A DNA stretch of 40,105 nucleotides from an uncultured Clostridium sp. (GTDB lineage: Bacteria; Bacillota; Clostridia; Lachnospirales; Lachnospiraceae): positions 1 to 40,105 of the forward strand of contig URNT01000029.1 in assembly GCA_900549235.1 (NCBI GenBank). Reading direction: 5' to 3'. Under the pieces are notes generated by a model. That model was not told where the DNA came from. It did no database searches and saw only the letters and a program-made list of their open reading frames with translations. The position numbers were made by a program, and so were the translations under genes. Positions 1 to 7,330 of this stretch are shown here, one piece after another (position 1 is the stretch's first letter; every line of letters begins with the position of its first letter).

Positions 1-38
1 TAAATCCCCGCACGTACTTTCGTATGTTCGCTTCCCAT
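1..38 (-). CDS. 5' end of an unidentified ICE gene, cut by the window edge
   Basis: On the minus strand AGGAGG is followed five bases later by an ATG at position 38. The frame stays open to the window edge and reads MGSEHTKVRAGI. Only 12 codons are visible, so no family can be named. It would be the next gene of the ICE operon after the DUF6103-like gene. The 275 bases between them (39-313) hold no convincing ORF in either strand. Confidence 0.55.
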   Translation of the reverse strand, partial: MGSEHTKVRAGI

Positions 39-313
39 CGTTTCCTCCTAACCCTAGTATTCACAAAATCTCTCCCGTTTTCTCCCAAATCCTGCCACTT
101 TCAAAAATCCAGCACCATTTTTCCGGCATTTTCTCGGCCTATTCCACTGTTTTCAGAACCTTCTTTCACATTTGCCCAACACCGCCTTCATTCCCCACCA
201 GGGTACACGAATGCTACCTGGCTGTCTAAAGCCTGACACAGGGGCACACAAGGGCTTACAAAAGGCTATATGCTTCTTTCATCTGCACCATACAGCATCC
301 TCTTTCTCCGCTC

Positions 314-580
314 TTATGCCTCTCCTGCCGTCTCTGCCAGATTTTCTACCCGTCTTGCAGACCGTTCTGCCCTCCGGGTTCGATCTCTGGCAGATGAAAC
401 CTCTCTCGCCACCTTATCATCAATGTACTCACGGGTGGCCTGCGGAACATATTTCTCATACAGTTTCTGTACCGTATCATTTAACTCTGCCTGCAGATCC
501 GCATCCCGTTTCTCCATATGAAATTTCAAAGCATCCAGTTTTTCTGTATTAAAGCTAACCGTCAACGTGGTTGTTCTCAT
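314..580 (-). CDS. Small DUF6103-like ICE protein
   Basis: An 88-residue protein beginning MRTTTLTVSFNTEKLDAL. The N-terminal strand-like stretch followed by charged helices resembles the DUF6103 family, small proteins of unknown function carried by Firmicute conjugative elements; that assignment is from memory. The last 35 residues are strongly Arg/Glu/Ala-rich and probably helical or coiled coil. The start at 580 is chosen because GGAGG lies six bases upstream; a second ATG two codons earlier is directly abutted by the ribosome binding site. It is the last complete ICE gene before the left edge. Confidence 0.6.
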   Translation of the reverse strand: MRTTTLTVSFNTEKLDALKFHMEKRDADLQAELNDTVQKLYEKYVPQATREYIDDKVAREVSSARDRTRRAERSARRVENLAETAGEA

Positions 581-645
581 TTGCATCCTCCTCTCTCTAG
601 ATCCAGAACAAGCGGCTGCTCTCACAGCCGCTCCCTTGTCTAAAA

Positions 646-924
646 TCAAGTCCTCAAGTAACGCATCACTTCGATAGCATCTGCCAGCCCTGCCTTGTAA
701 TACCGCAGCCGTTCCTGATTTGGTACATCCAGCTTTTTCATCATCTGATCATCCAGCCACTCCCTTTCTTCCTCTGAAAGGCTATTCAGGATTCGTTCCA
801 CATGCATGATATACTCCTCCTTTTCGGCTTGATCGGTCTGACTTTTTTCCTCTTCCATTTTTCCTTTCAGCTGCATAACCCGCTCTTCAATCACCTGCTC
901 CAACTGATCCATCATCTCATTCAT
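646..924 (-). CDS. Small acidic hypothetical ICE protein
   Basis: A 92-residue protein starting MNEMMDQLEQVIEERVMQL. It is almost entirely predicted helix, rich in Glu, Lys, Gln and Met, with heptad-like spacing in the first half (coiled coil) and a C-terminal segment KAGLADAIEVMRYLRT. The start is supported by AAGGAGG upstream of position 924; the frame is open further upstream but has no ribosome site there. No signal peptide or membrane segment. Family not recognised. It sits between the NlpC/P60 hydrolase and the DUF6103-like gene. Confidence 0.55.
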   Translation of the reverse strand: MNEMMDQLEQVIEERVMQLKGKMEEEKSQTDQAEKEEYIMHVERILNSLSEEEREWLDDQMMKKLDVPNQERLRYYKAGLADAIEVMRYLRT

Positions 925-1037
925 AAAGTACTTCCCTCCTTTCAGCCACACACAATACCCGATCCTGTTCCGAAAGTCGATACCAAATATCCATAAATCT
1001 CCCTGGCAGATCCGCACCAACTTTTTATCTTCATACC

Positions 1038-2063
1038 CTATTCTGGGATTGCAGCCAGCCTTCCAAATGCATACAGATGGCTGCTCCAGTAAGAAGAATT
1101 AAGATTGGCATAACCAATTGGAGAACCACAATGCAGCATTTTTGAGTCCCCAACATAAATCCCTACATGGCTCACTGCCCCGGAAGATGCATAGGTTCCT
1201 GTAAAGAAAACCAAATCCCCAGGCTTTGCCTCCTCTCTGGATACCACTGCACACTGGTCAAAAATCCCCTGGGCTGCTGTCCGTGAAAGATGGTACACCC
1301 CAGACTGCGTATAGACCCAACAGATGTATCCGCTGCAGTCAAAGCTGGTAGCTGGAGAGCTTCCTCCCCACACATAGGGATAGCCAATATAGCGGGGCGC
1401 TTCTGCCATCAGAGCAGAAAAACTTCCATCTCCCATTGCCTGTCCAGGAGGAAGTCCGTTCCCTCCCGGCACACTAACCCCATATTTCGCCAGCGTATAA
1501 ATCCGTTGTGCATTGGTTTTATCTTCCAGGAAAATCTCCCGATTTAATTCTGAAGTCAGATTTTCATAAACTGTATTCAAACTTTGGATTGGAACTGCAA
1601 CCGTATAAGTTTCCCCCTCTTCATCCTCCCTCTCCTCATATGTCACAAAGCAGTCTGCGAATGCCCGGTAGTCCTCCTCGTCCATCCGGGGCTGATCCTC
1701 ACCAAAAAACAGGGCATAAAAGATTGCTTTTACCTGGTAAGGATCTATCTCCCCGCTTTCTATCATTCCATTGATCTCACTTAGCACACCGTCCAGTTTT
1801 CCGAAGCTGTCCTGCATATTTTCGATATACATCCGGTACTCTGCTGGCACCTTTGAAGATAAATATCCCCCATGAAAGGACAACTGGACAGCAGAAATAT
1901 TATGGTCTGCAGTTCCAGAAAGGGTACATAGGAGCATGGTAACAATCAAAAGAAAAGGTGTTAAAAGTGCCGCAACAACAGAAAGAACTACCGTCCGCCC
2001 TCTCTCGCTGGACGCTGTAAGCACTGCGGCTTTCGCTGCCAGAATCGCAGCTGGTACTGCCAT
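1038..2063 (-). CDS. Membrane-anchored NlpC/P60 cell-wall hydrolase of the conjugation system
   Basis: A 341-residue predicted peptidoglycan endopeptidase of the C40 (NlpC/P60) family, which cleaves stem peptides so that the transfer apparatus can cross the wall (a VirB1-like role). A membrane anchor at about residues 28-48 is followed by a helical linker and a C-terminal NlpC/P60 domain (about 220-341). The catalytic Cys is in FDCSGY (about Cys243) and the first catalytic His in SHVGIYVG (about His299); a further His follows in MLHCG. The start at 2063 has GGGAGG just upstream; an ATG ten codons earlier lacks one. No separate lytic transglycosylase domain is visible, unlike the two-domain enzymes of Tn916-type elements. 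Confidence 0.85.
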   Translation of the reverse strand: MAVPAAILAAKAAVLTASSERGRTVVLSVVAALLTPFLLIVTMLLCTLSGTADHNISAVQLSFHGGYLSSKVPAEYRMYIENMQDSFGKLDGVLSEINGMIESGEIDPYQVKAIFYALFFGEDQPRMDEEDYRAFADCFVTYEEREDEEGETYTVAVPIQSLNTVYENLTSELNREIFLEDKTNAQRIYTLAKYGVSVPGGNGLPPGQAMGDGSFSALMAEAPRYIGYPYVWGGSSPATSFDCSGYICWVYTQSGVYHLSRTAAQGIFDQCAVVSREEAKPGDLVFFTGTYASSGAVSHVGIYVGDSKMLHCGSPIGYANLNSSYWSSHLYAFGRLAAIPE

Positions 2064-2078
2064 AGATTTCCTCCCTTC

Positions 2079-2106
2079 ATTATATCCTATCAAGGTTATT
2101 ATTCAA
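2079..2106 (-). promoter_or_regulatory. Candidate promoter for the NlpC/P60 gene
   Basis: On the minus strand TTGAAT (2101-2106) is separated by 16 bases from TATAAT (2079-2084). The expected transcription start would fall very close to the ribosome site, so the leader would be extremely short. One copy of the 9-base direct repeat CTATCAAGG (2087-2095) lies inside the spacer, where a repressor would block RNA polymerase. Confidence 0.35.
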
Positions 2107-2179
2107 CCTGTATCCATGATGTTTGTATTCGATTGTGTGCGGTAAACTATCTCTATCAAGGATGTCAGGTGGTGATGGT

Positions 2180-2515
2180 TTGAAAAAACAATTTAATGTG
2201 GAAGTTGGCGGTCGTATCCGAAAAGCCCGCGAAGCACTGGGATATTCCCGTGAAGCACTTGCCGAAAAGGCGGATCTCGCCAGTTCTTTTCTCGGCACAA
2301 TCGAACTTGGCACCGGCAGTTTCACTGCAGAAACCATGAGTAAGCTCTGCAATGCTCTTGGCGTATCTGCTGATTATATTCTCTTTGGAACAGAATCCCA
2401 GAACGATCTGTCTGCCATCCATGCCATGCTTTCTGGCTTAAATCCTGAGTATCTGCCACTTGTAGAACAGCTGCTCAGTGCCTATATCCAATCCATCCAG
2501 CTCTCACAAAAATAA
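2180..2515 (+). CDS. XRE-family helix-turn-helix regulator
   Basis: A 111-residue Cro/C1-type DNA-binding protein. The HTH covers about residues 8-62 (GGRIRKAREALGYSREALAE, then ASSFLGTIELGTGSFTAETM and LCNALGVSADYILFG). A C-terminal helix, LNPEYLPLVEQLLSAYIQ, probably dimerises. The start is taken as TTG at 2180 because AGGTGG lies seven bases upstream; the ATG at 2162 has poor spacing. It is the only gene in this part of the ICE transcribed to the right, divergent from the NlpC/P60 gene, which suits a local transfer regulator controlling both directions from the shared intergenic region. Confidence 0.8.
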   Translation: MKKQFNVEVGGRIRKAREALGYSREALAEKADLASSFLGTIELGTGSFTAETMSKLCNALGVSADYILFGTESQNDLSAIHAMLSGLNPEYLPLVEQLLSAYIQSIQLSQK

Positions 2516-2537
2516 GTCCTGCTTATGTTGCAGGGCT

Positions 2538-3059
2538 TTATTTGATTTCCCCATATCCGCTTATTCCAAACAGGCTCTGCTGGCGAAAGTCCTGGCTGTT
2601 CTCCTGTTTCTGCACCATCTCAAATGCATGTTCAATGGCATCCTCCAGAACCTGTGTATCAAATCCTGCCGTTTCATAGCCCTCCCAGATCACATTTGCA
2701 TAGTGATCCGATGGGATTCCAAATGAATGTCCTGGTGTCATCACATACACCATGGCAGATATTGTCTTTCCGTCCATCTCGACTTCTATCATCTGCTTGT
2801 CATAAAAATTGGGATATCCTTCATAAAGATCCAGCGATTCCTCATCTCTTTTCTGGATATCCCATATCAGTACCGGCACAGCACTCCCCTCTTTTGGTTC
2901 TACGGTTGCCACAGCTCCCCTGCGGCCTCCCCGAAACAACAGCTCATAATCCTTCAGTTCGCCCTTCCCTACTACCTTTGCAGTCGGACACCGAAATGCC
3001 ATTTGCGTCAAGTTCAGATTGCTTCCATAAGCAACATAAAGTCTTGGTTTTCTATTCAC
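2538..3059 (-). CDS. Gamma-glutamylcyclotransferase (AIG2/GGCT-like) protein
   Basis: A 173-residue protein of the gamma-glutamylcyclotransferase fold, which releases 5-oxoproline from gamma-glutamyl amides. The family signature YVAYGSNLN is near the N-terminus, and LYEGYPNFYDK carries the Glu expected as the general acid/base. Length suits a single domain. The start is GTG at 3059, with AAGGAGG six bases upstream; the longer frame overlaps the preceding gene out of frame and has no ribosome site. It follows the amidoligase gene by 14 bases. Amidoligase and AIG2 genes are known to pair, so it probably removes or recycles an amide-linked product made by its neighbour. Substrate unknown. Confidence 0.8.
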   Translation of the reverse strand: MNRKPRLYVAYGSNLNLTQMAFRCPTAKVVGKGELKDYELLFRGGRRGAVATVEPKEGSAVPVLIWDIQKRDEESLDLYEGYPNFYDKQMIEVEMDGKTISAMVYVMTPGHSFGIPSDHYANVIWEGYETAGFDTQVLEDAIEHAFEMVQKQENSQDFRQQSLFGISGYGEIK

Positions 3060-3073
3060 ACGGATCCTCCTTG

Positions 3074-4117
3074 TCACATTCGCATCATAAAAGCCGGGGG
3101 TTCTTCTGCCTCCCCGGCCGATTCTGGTTCTCCAGTTGGAGAAATAGGTTCCTGTCTCTGGCTCCGCTCCTCCAGTTCTTTTTCTCTCTTCTGCCGCATC
3201 CGTTCCTTTTGAGCTTCCGCCTGAGCCGGATCCCTCCAGGCAATGCACCCTGGGAGATTCGCCAGCAGATGTTGACGGGCTGTAGCGAATTCTTCTCCAT
3301 TCAGTCCCAGCCGCAGCAGCCAGGTGCGGAAGGTGTATTTCTCATTAGTGGTCTGTGTCTTTCTTCTGCTGGCACAGGACTGGTTAAGAGCCTGAGCACC
3401 AATCGCCAGACAAAATTGAATATACGCCTTAATCTTACCTGCATGGAGCGTCCCGTTGAACAGGCGGAATTCTACCGTTCCTTTTTGAAAGACAGAATGA
3501 AGGTTCAGACAATGATAACGGCTATCATCATAATGTGCATTCCTCCGGCTCTCTCCGTTGTACCAGATTCGCTCTACAGCTTCCATGCTTCTTGGCTTTC
3601 TCCGATTTAACTCATCCAAAAACCTCTGTTCCACTGGCTGGCACCATTGGTGCTGCCGTGCTACAGACACTCCTAGGGCTTTATAAATCAGATCTTCCTT
3701 GGATGCCATGATATTGGTGATATTTCGGAGGGTTCTGGCATCAAACGGTTCCGCATTGATATGCACATGGATCCCGCAGCTTCCGTTCGTCAGGGCACCG
3801 TATTCTTTCAGCTTTCGGATGATCTCCTGAATCGTGACAATATCCTCATAACAACAGATGGGACTTACCATCTCCGTCTGGTATTCTCTTCCGGCACTTA
3901 TCTTTCTTCCATTCAATTTCTGCTGTGCAGCTATGCTGCTGTCGCTCATAAACTTCCACTGACGCCCTTCTGTGTCAATGGCTGCATAAGTGTCATAATA
4001 GGTTCCCAGATATTTCACTCTGGTTCCAAAATACCCTGCTGTTACTTCTGCCGCTTTCGCACGGGTGATGCCGGTCATCTCAATCTCAATGCCAAATTTC
4101 TGCTCCTTTAACTCCAT
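3074..4117 (-). CDS. Amidoligase-family (COOH-NH2 ligase) protein
   Basis: A 347-residue protein resembling the Amidoligase_2 family, glutamine-synthetase-fold ligases that join a carboxylate to an amine using ATP. Visible motifs are FGIEIEMTG at residues 8-16 (metal/ATP-binding acids), YQTEMVSP around 79-86, GSCGIHVHIN at 112-121 and the late GTVEFRLFNGTLHAGKI. The last 50 residues are charged low-complexity sequence, probably disordered. The start has AGGGGAG upstream. It lies between VirB4 and the cyclotransferase gene with short gaps, so it is co-transcribed with the secretion ATPase. It may modify a peptide, a cell-wall stem or a surface protein during transfer; this role is inference. 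Confidence 0.78.
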   Translation of the reverse strand: MELKEQKFGIEIEMTGITRAKAAEVTAGYFGTRVKYLGTYYDTYAAIDTEGRQWKFMSDSSIAAQQKLNGRKISAGREYQTEMVSPICCYEDIVTIQEIIRKLKEYGALTNGSCGIHVHINAEPFDARTLRNITNIMASKEDLIYKALGVSVARQHQWCQPVEQRFLDELNRRKPRSMEAVERIWYNGESRRNAHYDDSRYHCLNLHSVFQKGTVEFRLFNGTLHAGKIKAYIQFCLAIGAQALNQSCASRRKTQTTNEKYTFRTWLLRLGLNGEEFATARQHLLANLPGCIAWRDPAQAEAQKERMRQKREKELEERSQRQEPISPTGEPESAGEAEEPPAFMMRM

Positions 4118-4132
4118 TCACAGTCTCCCCTT

Positions 4133-5962
4133 TTAGCGTCCTCCCGCCTTTCCGAACAGCTTCGCCTTATGCTCCGGTGCATGGACCATCAGGTTGTACC
4201 GCTCATTTCCACATTTATACAGGCATACTCCCCGCTGCGGATAGCGGATCAGGTTGTATTCGCTTTCTTCCAGCTGCAGGGTATCCGTATAAAATTTGGC
4301 ATCAATGCTTCCAGCATTGAACAGGAACTGATGGGTCGGAATGGAAAACAGTGGCTTTGTATATTCTTTCACTCCATCCAGATTAAAATCTTCCAGGTTC
4401 TGGCTGGCTATGATAACTGCCGAATCTTTCTTTCGCACACGCTTCATAAAGTTCCGGACATACTCCACAGCAGTTAAGTTGGAGAGGAACAGATAGAACT
4501 CATCCAGACTTGCTGCCGTATTGCCCTGCGTCAACAGCTCATCGCTCATAAAAGAAAGCACATTAAAGAGCAGGGCATCTTTTAAATTCCTGCTGGCCTG
4601 CAAAAGACCTTTTACTCCAAAGGTAATAAAACTGTCATCGGTGATATTGGTATGCCCATTAAAGAACTTACTCTCTGCTCCTACGCACATAGAGTTTAAA
4701 CCGAGCAAGATACTCTGGAGCATCTCTGCAGTATAAAGAGGATAGTTCTTCGCATCAAATGCCCGGTATTCCTCTTCTATGAAGGCATACAGGTCAGACA
4801 GAATCGGGTAATCCCCCGAATCCAGGCGGTCAAAATCACTCTGATCCGTCAGTCCCCACCTTACATACAGTTTCTGCAGCATGATCTCGATCACGTCGAT
4901 CTCCCGGTCCGTAAAGTCTTTATAGCTTCGGAAAAAATCTTTTAAGAAGCTGATGTGCTGGGACAGTCTGGATCGGATGCGAAAAGTCTGAGGAGCATCC
5001 AGATCCTCCGGGCTTCCTGCATCGTCCCAGGTCTTTGGCTCCAGCGGGTTGATGATATAATCCCCGCTCATCAGATCAATAAAACATCCCCCCAGGTTGT
5101 TGGTCAGATCCTCATACTCCATCTCCGGATCCAACGCACAGATATGCATCCCGGATTCCCGCAGATTGGTTAACAGAAGCTTTAATAAATAGCTCTTTCC
5201 CTGACCGCTGTTTCCTAAAATCAGGATATTGGCATTGGTCTTGTCATCTGCCCTGCGGTTAAAATCTACCAGAACATTACTTCCAAACTTATCCCGTCCA
5301 ATGTAGAACCCCTGGGGATCCGTCTTTCCCGAATAATTAAACGGATACAAATTTGCCACGCTGCTGGCCGGAAGCACCCGTTCAAACTGGTCACGGAACC
5401 GGTTATATCCGCTTGGCATCACACACTGGAATCCCTGCTGTTGTCTAAGCATCAGACGGTCCACATTTAACTTGGATCGGACCAATTCCGTCAGTACCTC
5501 GGTCTGAAGGAGCTTTAACTGATCTAAATCATGGGCACACAGTTCCAGATATACTGCTGTGTGAAGAAGCGGTTCCCGGTTGCGGTGCATCTGGGCCACA
5601 ATAGTCGTCACGTCCTGCAAGTTGCTTTCTGCCAGTACCGTCTGCTGTAAGTCATTGGTATTGCTCCGATCCATCCGATTCTTATTGGCTGCATTGCTGA
5701 TGATCTTCCGTTCCTCCACTGGAGTGACATGGCGGGTATAAATGCGAAGTGTTACCCCATCCTTCTCTCCCAGATGGGACAGGATCGCCTGCTCCTCTGT
5801 GGCAGTCGGATATTCCCTTAATGCCCACACACAGCGATAGGTATTGCCGCAGATAAAGTGATCTGTTTCAAACTTGATCACAGCTGGGGCGATCATATCC
5901 AGAAATTCCTGAACCCGTACATCTCCTATCGGCTCTGCCGACATACGCTTTTCTCTCTTCAA
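4133..5962 (-). CDS. virB4: VirB4/TraE-type conjugation ATPase
   Basis: A 609-residue cytoplasmic ATPase that powers assembly and substrate transport of the type IV secretion system. The N-terminal half (about 1-210) is the CagE/TrbE/VirB-like domain; the C-terminal half is the AAA/HerA-type motor. Walker A is GNSGQGKS at about 250-257 (this start), with FYIGRD and NVLVDFN upstream and SLDEFYLFL as the acidic motor segment. CALDPEMEYEDL is a typical VirB4 signature. The TTG at 5962 is preferred because AAGGAGG lies seven bases upstream and it falls just after the previous stop; an ATG six codons later is an alternative. It is slightly shorter than Tn916-type homologues. Confidence 0.88.
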   Translation of the reverse strand: MKREKRMSAEPIGDVRVQEFLDMIAPAVIKFETDHFICGNTYRCVWALREYPTATEEQAILSHLGEKDGVTLRIYTRHVTPVEERKIISNAANKNRMDRSNTNDLQQTVLAESNLQDVTTIVAQMHRNREPLLHTAVYLELCAHDLDQLKLLQTEVLTELVRSKLNVDRLMLRQQQGFQCVMPSGYNRFRDQFERVLPASSVANLYPFNYSGKTDPQGFYIGRDKFGSNVLVDFNRRADDKTNANILILGNSGQGKSYLLKLLLTNLRESGMHICALDPEMEYEDLTNNLGGCFIDLMSGDYIINPLEPKTWDDAGSPEDLDAPQTFRIRSRLSQHISFLKDFFRSYKDFTDREIDVIEIMLQKLYVRWGLTDQSDFDRLDSGDYPILSDLYAFIEEEYRAFDAKNYPLYTAEMLQSILLGLNSMCVGAESKFFNGHTNITDDSFITFGVKGLLQASRNLKDALLFNVLSFMSDELLTQGNTAASLDEFYLFLSNLTAVEYVRNFMKRVRKKDSAVIIASQNLEDFNLDGVKEYTKPLFSIPTHQFLFNAGSIDAKFYTDTLQLEESEYNLIRYPQRGVCLYKCGNERYNLMVHAPEHKAKLFGKAGGR

Positions 5963-5979
5963 ATCAGCTCCTCCTTTTC

Positions 5980-6579
5980 TTAAATCTCCGGGATGATCCA
6001 CCGTTCCCCATCAAAATCCTCAAACTTTTCTGTGGTTACGTTCTGCTCATAGTAAACTGCCAGGATCCGTTTGATATCCTCTTTACCTGCCCGCTTGACA
6101 GAAAAGCTCTGTTCTTTCAGGGATTTTTCAATTCTGGAAAGGTACGGAAAGATATCCGACTCTTTTTCATCTTTCAGGCGAATCATGATCAGGAATTCAC
6201 GGGCAGTCGCCATCTGTACCTGGATTCGGTCCAGATGAGTCTGGTCCTTCTCTAAAAGCTTCCGCACCACCGGATTTTCTTCCTCCTTCATCCGGGTACG
6301 CAGGAATCGTTTGTTATCTTCAAAGCTCTCTCTGCTGTTTAAGCACAGCATTTCAATCTCTGCCACACCTTTGAGTACCGTCATCAGGGCATAGATCCTG
6401 GCACCGATACTGGTTTCTGAAAGCACTGAGATATTGGTTGGCTTCACAATAAAATACACCAGTTCCCCGTGCTCATAGGTAACCAGGCTGTAGTCGGTTA
6501 CCTCTTTTGCACCGATAAACTGGCGTGTAGAAAGTCGCCTGTCGGCCTCTTTTTTTGCTCTCTTTTTCTCTCTGTTCAT
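5980..6579 (-). CDS. Conserved ICE protein upstream of VirB4, possibly a VirB4 N-terminal-domain relative
   Basis: A 199-residue soluble protein with no signal peptide or membrane span. After a basic N-terminus, the stretch VTDYSLVTYEHGELVYFIVK followed by IEMLCLNSRESFEDNKRFL and a long helical segment (TATAREFL-like, MATAREFLIMIRLKDEKE) is reminiscent of the N-terminal domain of VirB4-family proteins. It may be a separate copy of that domain acting beside VirB4; this is low-confidence inference. The start at 6579 overlaps the stop of the preceding VirB3-like gene in ATGA, with GGAGG upstream, so the two are translationally coupled. A TTG-started VirB4 follows after 17 bases. Confidence 0.7.
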   Translation of the reverse strand: MNREKKRAKKEADRRLSTRQFIGAKEVTDYSLVTYEHGELVYFIVKPTNISVLSETSIGARIYALMTVLKGVAEIEMLCLNSRESFEDNKRFLRTRMKEEENPVVRKLLEKDQTHLDRIQVQMATAREFLIMIRLKDEKESDIFPYLSRIEKSLKEQSFSVKRAGKEDIKRILAVYYEQNVTTEKFEDFDGERWIIPEI

Positions 6580-6836
6580 TCCTGCCTCCATTCAAAAAAC
6601 TGCTGTCGGATAAAGAAATATTCACAGGCATAACGGATAAAATCCAGAATACTGGTATCGCCAAGGCGGATCGTCAGAAACCCATACACTCCGGTCAGAA
6701 CAATGGGCGGGAAACACCCAGCCTGCGTGACTGCTAAAATCGAAACCAGTCCACACACACCAAGGATCCCGATATCCCGAAGCTGCCACAGCCACAGGGT
6801 CGCTTTTGATTTCAAATGGTCCGGATAAATATACAA
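6576..6836 (-). CDS. VirB3/PrgI-like inner-membrane T4SS protein
   Basis: An 86-residue protein with two hydrophobic segments (about 22-38 and 42-58) flanked by charged ends, the layout of VirB3/PrgI/TcpE-type components that sit next to VirB4 in Gram-positive conjugation operons. The start is TTG at 6836 with GGAGG seven bases upstream; no in-frame ATG exists. Gene order (this, the 199-residue protein, VirB4) supports the role. Sequence identity to a named family cannot be shown here, and VirB3 versus PrgI cannot be decided. Confidence 0.7.
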   Translation of the reverse strand: MYIYPDHLKSKATLWLWQLRDIGILGVCGLVSILAVTQAGCFPPIVLTGVYGFLTIRLGDTSILDFIRYACEYFFIRQQFFEWRQE

Positions 6837-6856
6837 TCGCTCACCTCCAAAATAAT

Positions 6857-6889
6857 TACCGCCGGCATCATTTTCATCTGCCGGCGGTA
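6857..6889. repeat. Perfect 11-bp inverted repeat between RHH and VirB3-like genes
   Basis: TACCGCCGGCA (6857-6867) pairs with TGCCGGCGGTA (6879-6889) around an 11-base loop. It lies between the ribbon-helix-helix gene and the VirB3-like gene. On the minus strand the stem is followed only by ATTATTTT, a weak U-tract, so it could be a leaky terminator, an mRNA-stabilising hairpin or an operator for the neighbouring RHH protein. On the plus strand it is followed by a more T-rich stretch. Confidence 0.6.
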
Positions 6890-6902
6890 GTCGTTTTCTT
6901 TT

Positions 6903-7220
6903 TTACACTTCTGTTTCCTCATGCCCCTCGTTCTCTGCCGTCTGGATTGCTTCTTCAATCAGTCCGATCACAAAATCTTTCTGGCTCTGCCCAGTCTTCT
7001 TTAAATGAACCTTCACCCTCTGGAATAACTCCTCGGATACCTGAAATGCCAGTGTCCTCATTCCGCTTTCCATCTCTCTTTCTCCCTTCTCAAAGTGGTC
7101 TTTTAGAAGCCGTTCCATATACTCGTTCAGCTTGATTCCCCATTCTTCCTGTTCTTCCCGCACTTTCTTATGCAGAGATTCTGGAATCATGGCACATAAA
7201 TTCTTCTTACGCTCTTCCAT
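6903..7220 (-). CDS. Tandem ribbon-helix-helix protein
   Basis: A 105-residue protein made of two similar halves. Residues 5-45 (KNLCAMIPESLHKKVREEQ then an acidic helix and LNEYMERLLKDHFE) and residues 54-98 (MRTLAFQVSEELFQRVKVHL, KTGQSQKDFVIGLIEEAI) each have the strand-helix-helix pattern of Arc/CopG proteins. RHH proteins normally dimerise; a tandem copy would form the DNA-binding unit within one chain. It probably represses the operon or acts at the transfer origin as a relaxosome accessory. The start has AAGGAG six bases upstream. The 110 bases upstream (7221-7330), before the methyltransferase stop, show no clear promoter. Confidence 0.7.
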   Translation of the reverse strand: MEERKKNLCAMIPESLHKKVREEQEEWGIKLNEYMERLLKDHFEKGEREMESGMRTLAFQVSEELFQRVKVHLKKTGQSQKDFVIGLIEEAIQTAENEGHEETEV

Positions 7221-7330
7221 TACGATCTCCTTTCCTCATTTTTACAAGCCAAGTATATCCACAAAGAGATGAGATAGCCAGGGCGATACCCAACAAAGAT
7301 TGCCTTAAAACTGTAGCAGAACCACTAATG

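Noticed and set aside
2624..3610. 328-residue plus-strand ORF opposite the amidoligase and cyclotransferase genes
   Set aside because: Low-complexity His/Pro/Ser-rich translation, no ribosome site, and it mirrors two real genes on the other strand.
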